From Scheffersomyces stipitis CBS 6054 (taxonomy: Eukaryota > Ascomycota > Pichiomycetes > Serinales > Debaryomycetaceae), in contig NC_009043.1 of NCBI RefSeq assembly GCF_000209165.1, forward strand, positions 868,001 to 932,000: a DNA stretch of 64,000 nt, given 5' to 3'. Below the pieces are notes generated by a model, which was not told the DNA's origin, did no database searches, and was given only the letters and a program-made list of their open reading frames with translations. Below, piece after piece: positions 10,018-17,798 of this stretch. Numbering within the stretch: position 1 is the stretch's first letter; every line of letters starts with the position of its first letter. The position numbers and the translations under genes were made by a program.

Positions 10018-11963
10018 TGATGTGGTGGTAAGACTTTGACCGAAAGATCAAAACGTAAACCAAACTGTGAAACTAGATGAAAGTGAAAATTGGATTTTTG
10101 GTATCAGTCAAAAGCGACCACCGTGAAGTGTGAAACACTATAAGGGGGTGTGAATGTTTTGAAAGTGGTGATTCGAGTTTGTGACAGCGTATGCCTGTCG
10201 TTGATGGACGAGTTTTCTGTTTTACCAACGGCCTTTCCGTATCTGTCAACTCTAGATCTTCGCAATCTCAAGTGTAGATAAGCTGAAAAGTTTGGACAGA
10301 GCGTGAAGAAAAGCGAAGTTTTTAAATTTTATAGACAAATAGCTGGACCCCAGGACAGGTGTTGTTGCCAGCAGGTGTAGAGACCCACTCCAGGCTTTGA
10401 TCGAGATTTCTAAATTCTTTTTCTCCCAATCTAAGCCATCTTGTGCCGATTCCCACTATGGTGCCAATGAAGATGGCTTGTCTGCAGTAAAAAAAATTGG
10501 AATAAAATAGTCCTGTCATACGGCAATTTTTCTGGGCATTCGTCACAATGCGTGAGCGTTTACTAAATCCAGCAAGAGGTGTTGTGATTTAATCTGATCT
10601 TATCGATCTTATCTGCTGCGACGGCTACAGCAGTGTAGACAGCTCAGGACGTTCAGACTGGCTGGCACTGTTTAAGTGGACTTGGTCGACTAGTTCCTGT
10701 TTGCCATGTGGTGCCTCGAGTGTTTTCAGATGGGGAAAATGTCACAAGGCTTATGACATAAGAAAGGACTGAAACAATAAGCCCCCGGATATCAATTGCT
10801 ACGTCTAGAAAAGACGAGCTTGTGACTCTTATCCAATACAAGTAACAGTTGCTGCCCTGGCACAATGGCAGTGCACATCTCCATTGTGGATTTGAGCAAA
10901 CAGGGTTCATGGTAGCCTCCGGCGTATGTCGGTGTTTGATTTCTATAAGTGTGTGTCTTTAGGAGTGGATATTATACTAAAAACGGAAATTATTATTCGA
11001 ATGAACGAACCTCAATAAGGCAGAAGGCTTACAGAACAAAAGCAGATTATTGTTAATGTTTTTATTTTCTTCAGCAATATTATTATTTTTATCATTATTC
11101 AATATTATTGGAATTATCTGCTCATCGCCACTTCATTAGGAAACTCGTTACTTCAGAACAAAATACTCCACAACTGATCCACATTTGCTTAGCGATAATG
11201 TAGGGCACCTCCTCAATAATCGTGCTATTGTAGTCGTTGAGGCGAATATTGTGTCCATTACAGCTTTTGCTTAATAGACACAAAGAGTATTGTCTAGTGC
11301 TTATTAACATCCTGTCGAGTGTCCTGCTTCAAGAATGTCTTTTATACTCAGCGAGCACCAAATACGAACACCGTAAGTGATTTATGCAAACTATAAATTT
11401 ATTTCGTACTATGTTAACCTTTTTCCAGATATCGCTACTAAACAGTGTAATTCATAAAAATAAACCTCTCTTAAGAGAAGTAAGTGAACATTCAATTGAG
11501 CATAGCTAAATCTTGAGTCCACTGTGCGCCCCAGAATCTTGAGTGGTACCTCTTTTTTTTACGAAATTGCATGTTTTATGTACCTCAATAAAAGTCTCAC
11601 TCTCAATTTAGTGTGCTGTTTCCGGAACAGTTTTAGATTCGGCGAAACACAAACCACACAAAGGCTCAAGAAAAACCTAAAAGCATCGGCTAGGTACTCG
11701 ATCCTTGCACGAGTGCCCCGAGTTTTGCAGGCTGGCAATATGATATCGGCCCGATTCTTTAAAATAGGCACATCTATGGTTCACGTGAACAGCACTAGAG
11801 ATTTTGTTGCAGCCATCGGATGAACATATCGCTTAGCTTACCGAACCCTAGTGAATTTGTGGGCTCTATAAACTGGGAGAACTTTGATTCTGCAACTATA
11901 AAATAGTTGAAGATGGTCGACAGCATTTATAACAAATAACCTACCTCAGTCAAGCCTTCGAAC
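10018..11963. other. Long intergenic region left of the lyase cluster
   Basis: 1.9 kb without a supportable gene. Two GATAAG-type sites in direct repeat (CTTATC at 10599-10604 and 10608-10613) lie about 590 bp upstream of the MNN4-like gene. A CACGTG (11782-11787) and a CGGATG (11817-11822) lie 142-182 bp before the lyase ATG. No LTR ends or transposase fragments were recognised. The 99-codon frame at 11524-11823 has no family features. Confidence 0.5.
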
Positions 11964-12863
11964 ATGTCAGCTAAAAGGCTTTTGGAATTAATTGAAGCTC
12001 CAGATTTATTGGTTTGTCCTGGAGTTTTTGATGGTATCACTACAAGAATTGCCCACAGGCTAGGAGCAAAATGTCTATATATGACAGGTGCCGGAACAGT
12101 AGCTTCAAGGTTGGGAATGCCAGATCTAGGTATTGCAAACTTGAACGATATGCATGAAAATGCACACATGATTAGTGGTATCGCCGGCGATATTCCTGTT
12201 ATTGCTGATGCTGATACAGGGTATGGAAATAGTACCGTGTGTGCACGAACATTAAACTTCTATTCTCGAGCTGGCGTTGCAGCTTTGCATGTTGAAGATC
12301 AAATACTCTCCAAGAGATGTGGTCACTTGTTGGGCAAGGAATTGGTGAGTGGTGAAGAATTTACTTCCAGAATACATGCAATGGCTATCGAAAGGAAGAG
12401 AATTGGATCTGACATTCTTATTATTGCAAGAACTGATGCTCTACAAGAATTTGGATTGGAAGAAGCTTTGAAGAGAATCAAATCTGCCATTAGTGTAGGT
12501 GCAGACATTGCGTTCGTTGAAGGAATCAAGGACGAGCAACAAGCTAAGGCAGTTGTGGCAGCTCTCGCCCCAACTCCTGTGTTAATTAATTTAGTCCCCA
12601 ACGGTTTAACTCCAAACTGGAGTACAAAAGAAGCTCAAGATTTGGGATTCAAGTTGGCATTGTATCCAGGTGTATGTTTAGGTCCTATTGCAGTTGCCAC
12701 CCAAAAGTCTATTAAGAATCTTTTTGAAACGGGTAAGCAGATTGAATTGCAAAATAACGAAACAAAAGCTGATCCACGGGAGTTTTTCATAACAATGGGT
12801 CTAGAAGAGGTTGTGAAACTTGACAAAGAAGTTGGAGCAAATTCCACAACAGATATCATCTAG
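11964..12863 (+). CDS. Isocitrate lyase / PEP mutase superfamily lyase
   Basis: Member of the superfamily that includes methylisocitrate lyase, dimethylmalate lyase and oxaloacetate acetylhydrolase. The 299-aa length fits this group, not the 500+ aa of true isocitrate lyases. The Mg-binding ADADTGYG lies at 81-88, EDQ at 111-113, and the catalytic loop KRCGH at 117-121 keeps the active Cys119, so C-C or acyl cleavage is expected, not phosphonate chemistry. There is no mitochondrial presequence and no C-terminal peroxisomal tripeptide (ends DII). It converges on a Zn2Cys6 regulator whose stop is 43 bp away, with aconitase-like and MmgE/PrpD-like genes beyond. The substrate is unknown; a 2-alkylisocitrate or 2,3-substituted malate is the natural guess from the neighbours. 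Confidence 0.88.
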   Translation: MSAKRLLELIEAPDLLVCPGVFDGITTRIAHRLGAKCLYMTGAGTVASRLGMPDLGIANLNDMHENAHMISGIAGDIPVIADADTGYGNSTVCARTLNFYSRAGVAALHVEDQILSKRCGHLLGKELVSGEEFTSRIHAMAIERKRIGSDILIIARTDALQEFGLEEALKRIKSAISVGADIAFVEGIKDEQQAKAVVAALAPTPVLINLVPNGLTPNWSTKEAQDLGFKLALYPGVCLGPIAVATQKSIKNLFETGKQIELQNNETKADPREFFITMGLEEVVKLDKEVGANSTTDII

Positions 12864-12905
12864 TTCTTGACTTGCATTGTATATCTACATAACTATACAT
12901 ACTAG

Positions 12906-14771
12906 TTAGATTTCATTTCCTGTCTCTGAGGGAAAGCTAAATATCTGATTTTCATTCTGAACCGTACTATCATCCCATAGTAGATCGAACATGTTACCGA
13001 AGAAGGTGTCGATCATATTCGCTGTCGAACTTCCATCCGAACTGGAAACTTGCATGACTTGGTCTATGCTGGTGACCAGTACATCATCATCTAGACTTTT
13101 TGTTCTCATGTCTTGTGATGATGCCTCTTGGATGTTAGCTGTTTCTCTCCGCTCTGCTAACTGTGCTCTTTTGAATGTAAGCAATAAACTCCAAAACCCG
13201 CTTGCTCCCATTCTGGTTCTTACTGTAAAAATCGGTTCATTGATTAGCTTCTTAGTGTGTAATGTTTGCAAACCGTTTAATAATCTCATGGCCCTTGTTG
13301 CTGAATCATCCGGTCGCCTAGCCAAATTTTGCATTATTCTAAAGAAGTTCGATAAAGAGTTTCTTGCCATGTCTTTATCTATCAATGATTCATACGAACA
13401 AATGCTTAACCCAAACAATATAATGGCAGACATAGTTGTAGTCACAACTACAAAGATCGGCAATGCGATTGTACCTTCTTGGTCAGAGTCATGTAGCTCC
13501 ACTAAAGTTTCAATACTTTTGACACACACCAAGTATAGTGAAGTGACAGCAGATTTGCGATCTTTTTCCAACGTATCTGGAGCTAGAAGAAACGAATGAA
13601 TAAGGAGCTTTGCGTGTAGACATATTAATTCGCTGACTTCGCTGCAATGTGAAAATTCAGATTGAACGAGAGATAGGTTATCTATGATTGCTTTGTGCTG
13701 AGTACCTCTGATAATTGGATCAACCATTCCGTAGTCGGTGTCAGAGTTACACCCAAGGGTGTTCAATGCAACCTGAATTACGTGACATACTTTCAATTGA
13801 ACCTTAAATTCTGCCAAGTATTCATTACCATCGATCTTGTTCAAGGAATTCACAAGCAAAGGAAGAGAATTGGGGATTCCGACAAATGAGTTAAACAAAG
13901 TACTTGAAATAAAGCAACCAGCCCACGCAATGCTGGCTGCTTCCATTTGCTGTCGTAGTGAATCATCAGCTGAAATGCAATACTCTCGGGAATATGAAAG
14001 TTGGTGTAAGCCAATCTTCATTGCTAGATTTGTTGCACGACTGATATACATTAAAGAATCGTCACTTTGTAGACTTGCAGTTCTCAATGGCCAATAGCAA
14101 ATGACAAGAAGACCAAAAATAGTACTCAAAGAATGAAAAGGATCAATCATAAATGTTGAGTCGCTTGTGGAAAGAAGCTCTCGCAACTTCATTTCTAGAA
14201 ACGGCTCAAACTCTGGACAACAAGCTGGGCATGCTGCATGGCATATTGCATAAAATAGTAACTTGTAGTTCTTTTCCCAGAGAAATATAGGATCTAATAA
14301 GCTCTTTGATATAGGTAAATGAAGCCAATTGTTAAGAAAGAATGTTTCAAACATCAACCTTACTTTATCATAGGGAATATCAGGATCTATTACATTTTGA
14401 CGTAAGGTCAATAACGCTGGAAACAATTCTCGATTATTCGATGAAATGGGCGGATGGTTCAGATGTGCTTTCAGGGTCATAAGTGAAACATTTCCTGTGT
14501 TGACTTCTTGGAAATTCCGAGCTGGCGAGTCGTCCGATGAACCAATCATGACATTCAAGAAATCCTTGTGATCGTGCGGTTTAAATACTCTGGCGGCTCT
14601 CGCCGGTTCTCTCTTGAAACCGGAATCTATTTCACAAATATGACCTAGTCTTTGACATCTCGTGCACTTTTTTGGAAACCTCTCTATTGCATCACATTTC
14701 AATTTAATCTGCCTACAACCAGTGCAGGCTCTTTTGGATCTTCGATGCTTGACTTTACCTTCGACAGCCAT
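12906..14771 (-). CDS. Zn2Cys6 transcription factor, Leu3-type cysteine spacing
   Basis: Fungal binuclear-cluster DNA-binding regulator. From the preferred start at 14771 (MAVEGKVKHRR) it is 621 aa; an upstream in-frame Met at 14840 would add 23 residues of unlikely sequence. The zinc cluster is at about 16-46 with spacing C-x2-C-x6-C-x9-C-x2-C-x6-C. This long middle loop is also seen in Leu3, the regulator of isopropylmalate metabolism. The rest resembles the fungal-specific middle homology region, and the tail is acidic. It sits inside a cluster with a lyase, an isopropylmalate-isomerase-like enzyme and a MmgE/PrpD protein, so it is the obvious local regulator (inference). Its own promoter holds a perfect 12-bp palindrome at 14966-14977. 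Confidence 0.88.
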   Translation of the reverse strand: MAVEGKVKHRRSKRACTGCRQIKLKCDAIERFPKKCTRCQRLGHICEIDSGFKREPARAARVFKPHDHKDFLNVMIGSSDDSPARNFQEVNTGNVSLMTLKAHLNHPPISSNNRELFPALLTLRQNVIDPDIPYDKVRLMFETFFLNNWLHLPISKSLLDPIFLWEKNYKLLFYAICHAACPACCPEFEPFLEMKLRELLSTSDSTFMIDPFHSLSTIFGLLVICYWPLRTASLQSDDSLMYISRATNLAMKIGLHQLSYSREYCISADDSLRQQMEAASIAWAGCFISSTLFNSFVGIPNSLPLLVNSLNKIDGNEYLAEFKVQLKVCHVIQVALNTLGCNSDTDYGMVDPIIRGTQHKAIIDNLSLVQSEFSHCSEVSELICLHAKLLIHSFLLAPDTLEKDRKSAVTSLYLVCVKSIETLVELHDSDQEGTIALPIFVVVTTTMSAIILFGLSICSYESLIDKDMARNSLSNFFRIMQNLARRPDDSATRAMRLLNGLQTLHTKKLINEPIFTVRTRMGASGFWSLLLTFKRAQLAERRETANIQEASSQDMRTKSLDDDVLVTSIDQVMQVSSSDGSSTANMIDTFFGNMFDLLWDDSTVQNENQIFSFPSETGNEI

Positions 14772-15262
14772 GACACTTCTTTTGTTATAAGACAGACTAA
14801 TACATTGAGGTTGTTTTGATAAATTATACCGGCAGATCAATGTAGAAATGAATTCTAATTAAAATTTTGAAGAATGATTTTTCATTTTCAATTTTGAGAT
14901 CATTTTTCTTTATAACGTTCGCATAACCATAACCCCACTTATTCAATACTCTATAGTTAGCGATAGGGGAATTCCCCAAATTCCGAATGATTGTCCTCGG
15001 TACCTACTTCGATCTGATTGGTTTCCGCATAACATTGTTTGTCTTAATTCTTGTAGAATGTTTTATAACTCTCACACAATTCTAAGTTATTGGTAAATCT
15101 GGCTAAATGAAATTCCTTCAAAATAATTGATATATCTTCAAAATATTGATTTATTTATTTAAGTATTTAAATTGTAGAAAGAGCACCTAATCATAATATG
15201 AAGGTTGCAAAAAATGAAAGTTAGCTTTGCTTTGTAAATAATTTGAAGTTTCGCAGCAAAAT
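14772..15262. other. Upstream region of the Zn2Cys6 gene and 3' flank of the aconitase-like gene
   Basis: 490 bases, very AT-rich at 15080-15240. Apart from the palindrome at 14966-14977 and nearby CCG/CGG triplets, I see no gene or RNA here. Confidence 0.5.
14966..14977. promoter_or_regulatory. Perfect 12-bp palindrome upstream of the Zn2Cys6 gene
   Basis: GGGGAATTCCCC is self-complementary over its full length and lies 195 bp before the regulator's preferred ATG. It is followed by CCG (14983-14985) and CGG (14998-15000). Placement suggests an operator, perhaps for autoregulation, but no known factor is implied by the sequence. Confidence 0.35.
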
Positions 15263-17296
15263 TTACCAAGTCATCCCTTTTTCGCTATGACAGGACACGT
15301 CTTCAATGGTGACAGTCCCACAGGAGGAAGTTGGAGTCTCGGACAACTCAGACTGTAATTGACGGAACACGTCTTTGCCGTGTTTTTTGAATCTCTTCAA
15401 TAAGCCTCCACTAGATTGAAGCTTAAGTTCCAAATTATCCAATTGGAAAGCATATGTTGTTCCATTCACCTGAACCTGTCTGCTTTTGACTAAAATTTCA
15501 ACAGTTTCTCCCTCCTGAGCAGCTTTGTAAAATCCTTCATCAGCGACCCGGATACCGAATAATGAGATATTCGCTTGATTTCTGTTGTATATGTAAGCGA
15601 ATGATTTTGCAATCACCGCTTGTACTCCACAAAGTTTCAATGCTTCTGGTGCAGTTTCTCTCGAGGAACCACTTCCAAAGCCTCTACCAGCTACAATAAT
15701 CTTAGCCCCTTCGTGAACCTTTTTCACAAAATCAGGTCTAACATAAGCAAAAGCACTAGTGGCTAAGTCATCTTTACCCATTTTGTCTATTGGAATGATC
15801 GCGTCAGTATCAACGTCATCATCAAATCTCTGAACCCTTGATTTGATTACTTCAGGTAGTTCGGATAGTTCCTCCTTGTACGCCATCAATCTTGTCACCT
15901 TTTCTGGAGCTATTTCCTTTGGCTCTGAGTACATAATGGATTCTTGAGAATCCTTCCAAAAAAGTCTGTACTTGTCGTACTCGTTTCTGTCAACTCTATC
16001 CAAAAGATAACTTGGATCAGTGACCTTCATGCTAAATGATGAAGCAGCAACTGTAGATGAAGAAGCGAGATTAGCGATGGAGCCCTTTCCCATCCGATTC
16101 TCGAAATTTCTGTTCTGTGAGGAGAGCCAAACTTCACCTGGAGCTGCCTGGTCTGCTCCCATACCTACACAGTAGCTACAGCCTGGAGCTCCAACAGCAA
16201 AACCTGCCTTCTCGTACCATTGAAGAAGACCAAATTCCTTTAGTCTTGCAATAAGTACAAGTGATCCGGGGGTCACTCTTCTATGACCACGTTCCGATAC
16301 CTTTAGACCACTTTCCAAACCAGCTTTTAGAACAAGTGCACCTAAGATCAAATCTTCCTCAGCTGTTGTGCATGCCCCTACAAAACATCCATCAAGCTCC
16401 ATACCAAGTTTCTCAGTCACTGGAACGACGTTATCGGGCGACGGGAACAAAGCGATATATGGTACAACCTCACCTAAATTAATTTCTCTAACTTCGACAT
16501 AATTGGCTCCTTCATCTGGGCGGAAATATAATGAATCTCTTTTGAAGATAGGGTTCTTTCTTCTGTTTATGAAGGCTGATGTTTGTTGATCTGGAACAAA
16601 CACACCAGCAAGAGCACCAAATTCAGTAGACATATTGGATATAGCAAACCTTGCATCACAAGAAAGGTACTGAAGTCCTTGCCCATCATATTCGACAGCA
16701 CGATTTGAAGCAATTGTATTTCTTTTGAACTCCTTCAAAATATGTAATATTGTATCTTTACCACCAATTCCAAAATTAGGTTTACCTACGATTTCTATCT
16801 TCAAGGTTTCAGGAATTTGGAAAAATGTTTCCCCTGTTATCAATGGAAACACAACATCAGAAGTTCCAAGTCCTACAGCCAAGCACCCCAAAGCACCACT
16901 TGAGCATGTGTGTGAGTCTGCCCCAATGATTAACATACCAGGTTGTGCCCTTTCCCTGTAGAATTCAGTATGCATAATGGTCGTATTAGGAGGTTGATAG
17001 TCCTTGATGTCCAACTCCTTAGCACCAGCTTCAGCCATTTTAATCAAAAATTGTGGTTTAGCCATGTGGTTTATTCTTGGATCAACAATATGATCTGCAG
17101 CTAGCCAAATTCTGTCATTTCTATGTACCCCAGGTTTTCCAAGCCTGTTGTAGATTTCATATAGTCCTGACCAACTAAGCTCAGAAGCTACTGTCCAATC
17201 AACGCTGACACATAACAAATTTCCGGGAACAATTTCAGACTCTCCTAGGGCGTGCTCCTTAAGAATCTTCTCGATTAAATTCAACGGCCGGCCCAT
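15263..17296 (-). CDS. Single-chain aconitase-superfamily hydro-lyase (isopropylmalate-isomerase-like)
   Basis: [4Fe-4S] enzyme that adds or removes water on a 2-hydroxy or unsaturated di/tricarboxylate. The 677-aa chain fuses the large domain (about 1-420) and the swivelling small domain (about 485-640). Cluster ligands are visible as Cys309 (GACTTAEED), Cys373 and Cys376 (PGCSYCVG). ADSHTC lies at 126-131, and GRGFGSGSSRETAP at 537-550 supplies the substrate-binding Ser/Arg. PGCSYC is the isopropylmalate-isomerase/homoaconitase form; true aconitases have AGCGPC. It is shorter than Saccharomyces Leu1 (779) and has no obvious mitochondrial presequence, so it looks like neither LEU1, LYS4 nor ACO1. 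It is divergent from the MmgE/PrpD gene, sharing a 502-bp promoter. The substrate is unknown. Confidence 0.88.
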   Translation of the reverse strand: MGRPLNLIEKILKEHALGESEIVPGNLLCVSVDWTVASELSWSGLYEIYNRLGKPGVHRNDRIWLAADHIVDPRINHMAKPQFLIKMAEAGAKELDIKDYQPPNTTIMHTEFYRERAQPGMLIIGADSHTCSSGALGCLAVGLGTSDVVFPLITGETFFQIPETLKIEIVGKPNFGIGGKDTILHILKEFKRNTIASNRAVEYDGQGLQYLSCDARFAISNMSTEFGALAGVFVPDQQTSAFINRRKNPIFKRDSLYFRPDEGANYVEVREINLGEVVPYIALFPSPDNVVPVTEKLGMELDGCFVGACTTAEEDLILGALVLKAGLESGLKVSERGHRRVTPGSLVLIARLKEFGLLQWYEKAGFAVGAPGCSYCVGMGADQAAPGEVWLSSQNRNFENRMGKGSIANLASSSTVAASSFSMKVTDPSYLLDRVDRNEYDKYRLFWKDSQESIMYSEPKEIAPEKVTRLMAYKEELSELPEVIKSRVQRFDDDVDTDAIIPIDKMGKDDLATSAFAYVRPDFVKKVHEGAKIIVAGRGFGSGSSRETAPEALKLCGVQAVIAKSFAYIYNRNQANISLFGIRVADEGFYKAAQEGETVEILVKSRQVQVNGTTYAFQLDNLELKLQSSGGLLKRFKKHGKDVFRQLQSELSETPTSSCGTVTIEDVSCHSEKGMTW

Positions 17297-17798
17297 GATT
17301 GCTTCTTAACTTAGCAGCCTAGTAAATTTCACACTTGATGAATTTTGCATGGGGTTTTATAATGACAACCCCTTTCAGACTGTGATCGTTAACAGCATAA
17401 TTGTATTTTGAATGTTTTTCCATGACCTCATTTCCGAAATCTCTGCCAACTTCAGACTTACCTTCAAGTTAAACCGGTTGATAAATCCTACTTACCGAAG
17501 TATTCGCTAAGTTATCCGAAACAGCGAGACGCACAAACTTATTAGAGGTCGCAAAAAATATAGTCGGATGTCTATCCGAAAAATTATCGCAACTGAAGCT
17601 TCCACATAGCGGAAGTCTCGTTATCATCAGATATAGTTACAATTCCTAAAGCAAAGCATAATAGAATGATTTCATATTTTTATTTCAGTTATGTTCCTAT
17701 CTCAATTTTCTCGAGGAAAATATTTAAGGCGGATTAAAACTCTCTCTAATCCTTATCCCATCGATTTTGAGTAATAGTGAGTAATAGTCGAGATCAAT
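17297..17798. promoter_or_regulatory. Shared divergent promoter, aconitase-like / MmgE-PrpD-like genes
   Basis: This 502-bp region must drive both flanking genes. It contains CGGAT-N4-ATCCG (17565-17578), TATCCGAAA twice exactly 60 bp apart (17513-17521 and 17573-17581), TTACCGAAG (17492-17500) and CTTCC-N7-GGAAG (17599-17615). The density of CGG/CCG triplets in an AT-rich spacer is what a Zn2Cys6-controlled promoter would show. Confidence 0.55.
17565..17578. promoter_or_regulatory. Candidate Zn2Cys6 dimer site, CGGAT-N4-ATCCG
   Basis: A perfect inverted repeat with CGG and CCG triplets eight bases apart, the architecture bound by dimeric fungal zinc-cluster factors. It lies 221 bp before the MmgE/PrpD-like ATG and 269 bp before the aconitase-like ATG. 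A related CGGATG is at 11817-11822 before the lyase gene. Binding by the regulator at 12906-14771 is inference. Confidence 0.45.

Noticed and set aside
11524..11823. 99-codon frame before the lyase gene
   Set aside because: No homology-like pattern, and it overlaps the likely promoter of the lyase gene.
10018..11963. Solo LTR or transposon remnant in the long gap left of the cluster
   Set aside because: No TG...CA ends with target duplication and no coding trace of an integrase or reverse transcriptase could be seen.
11964..12863. Calling the lyase ICL1 or phosphoenolpyruvate mutase
   Set aside because: Far shorter than Icl1, and the KRCGH catalytic cysteine argues against a phosphonate mutase. 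The exact lyase activity is undetermined.
15263..17296. Calling this gene LEU1 or mitochondrial aconitase
   Set aside because: Too short for Leu1, without presequence, PGCSYC not AGCGPC at the cluster, and placed in a catabolic-looking cluster. Left as a family-level call.
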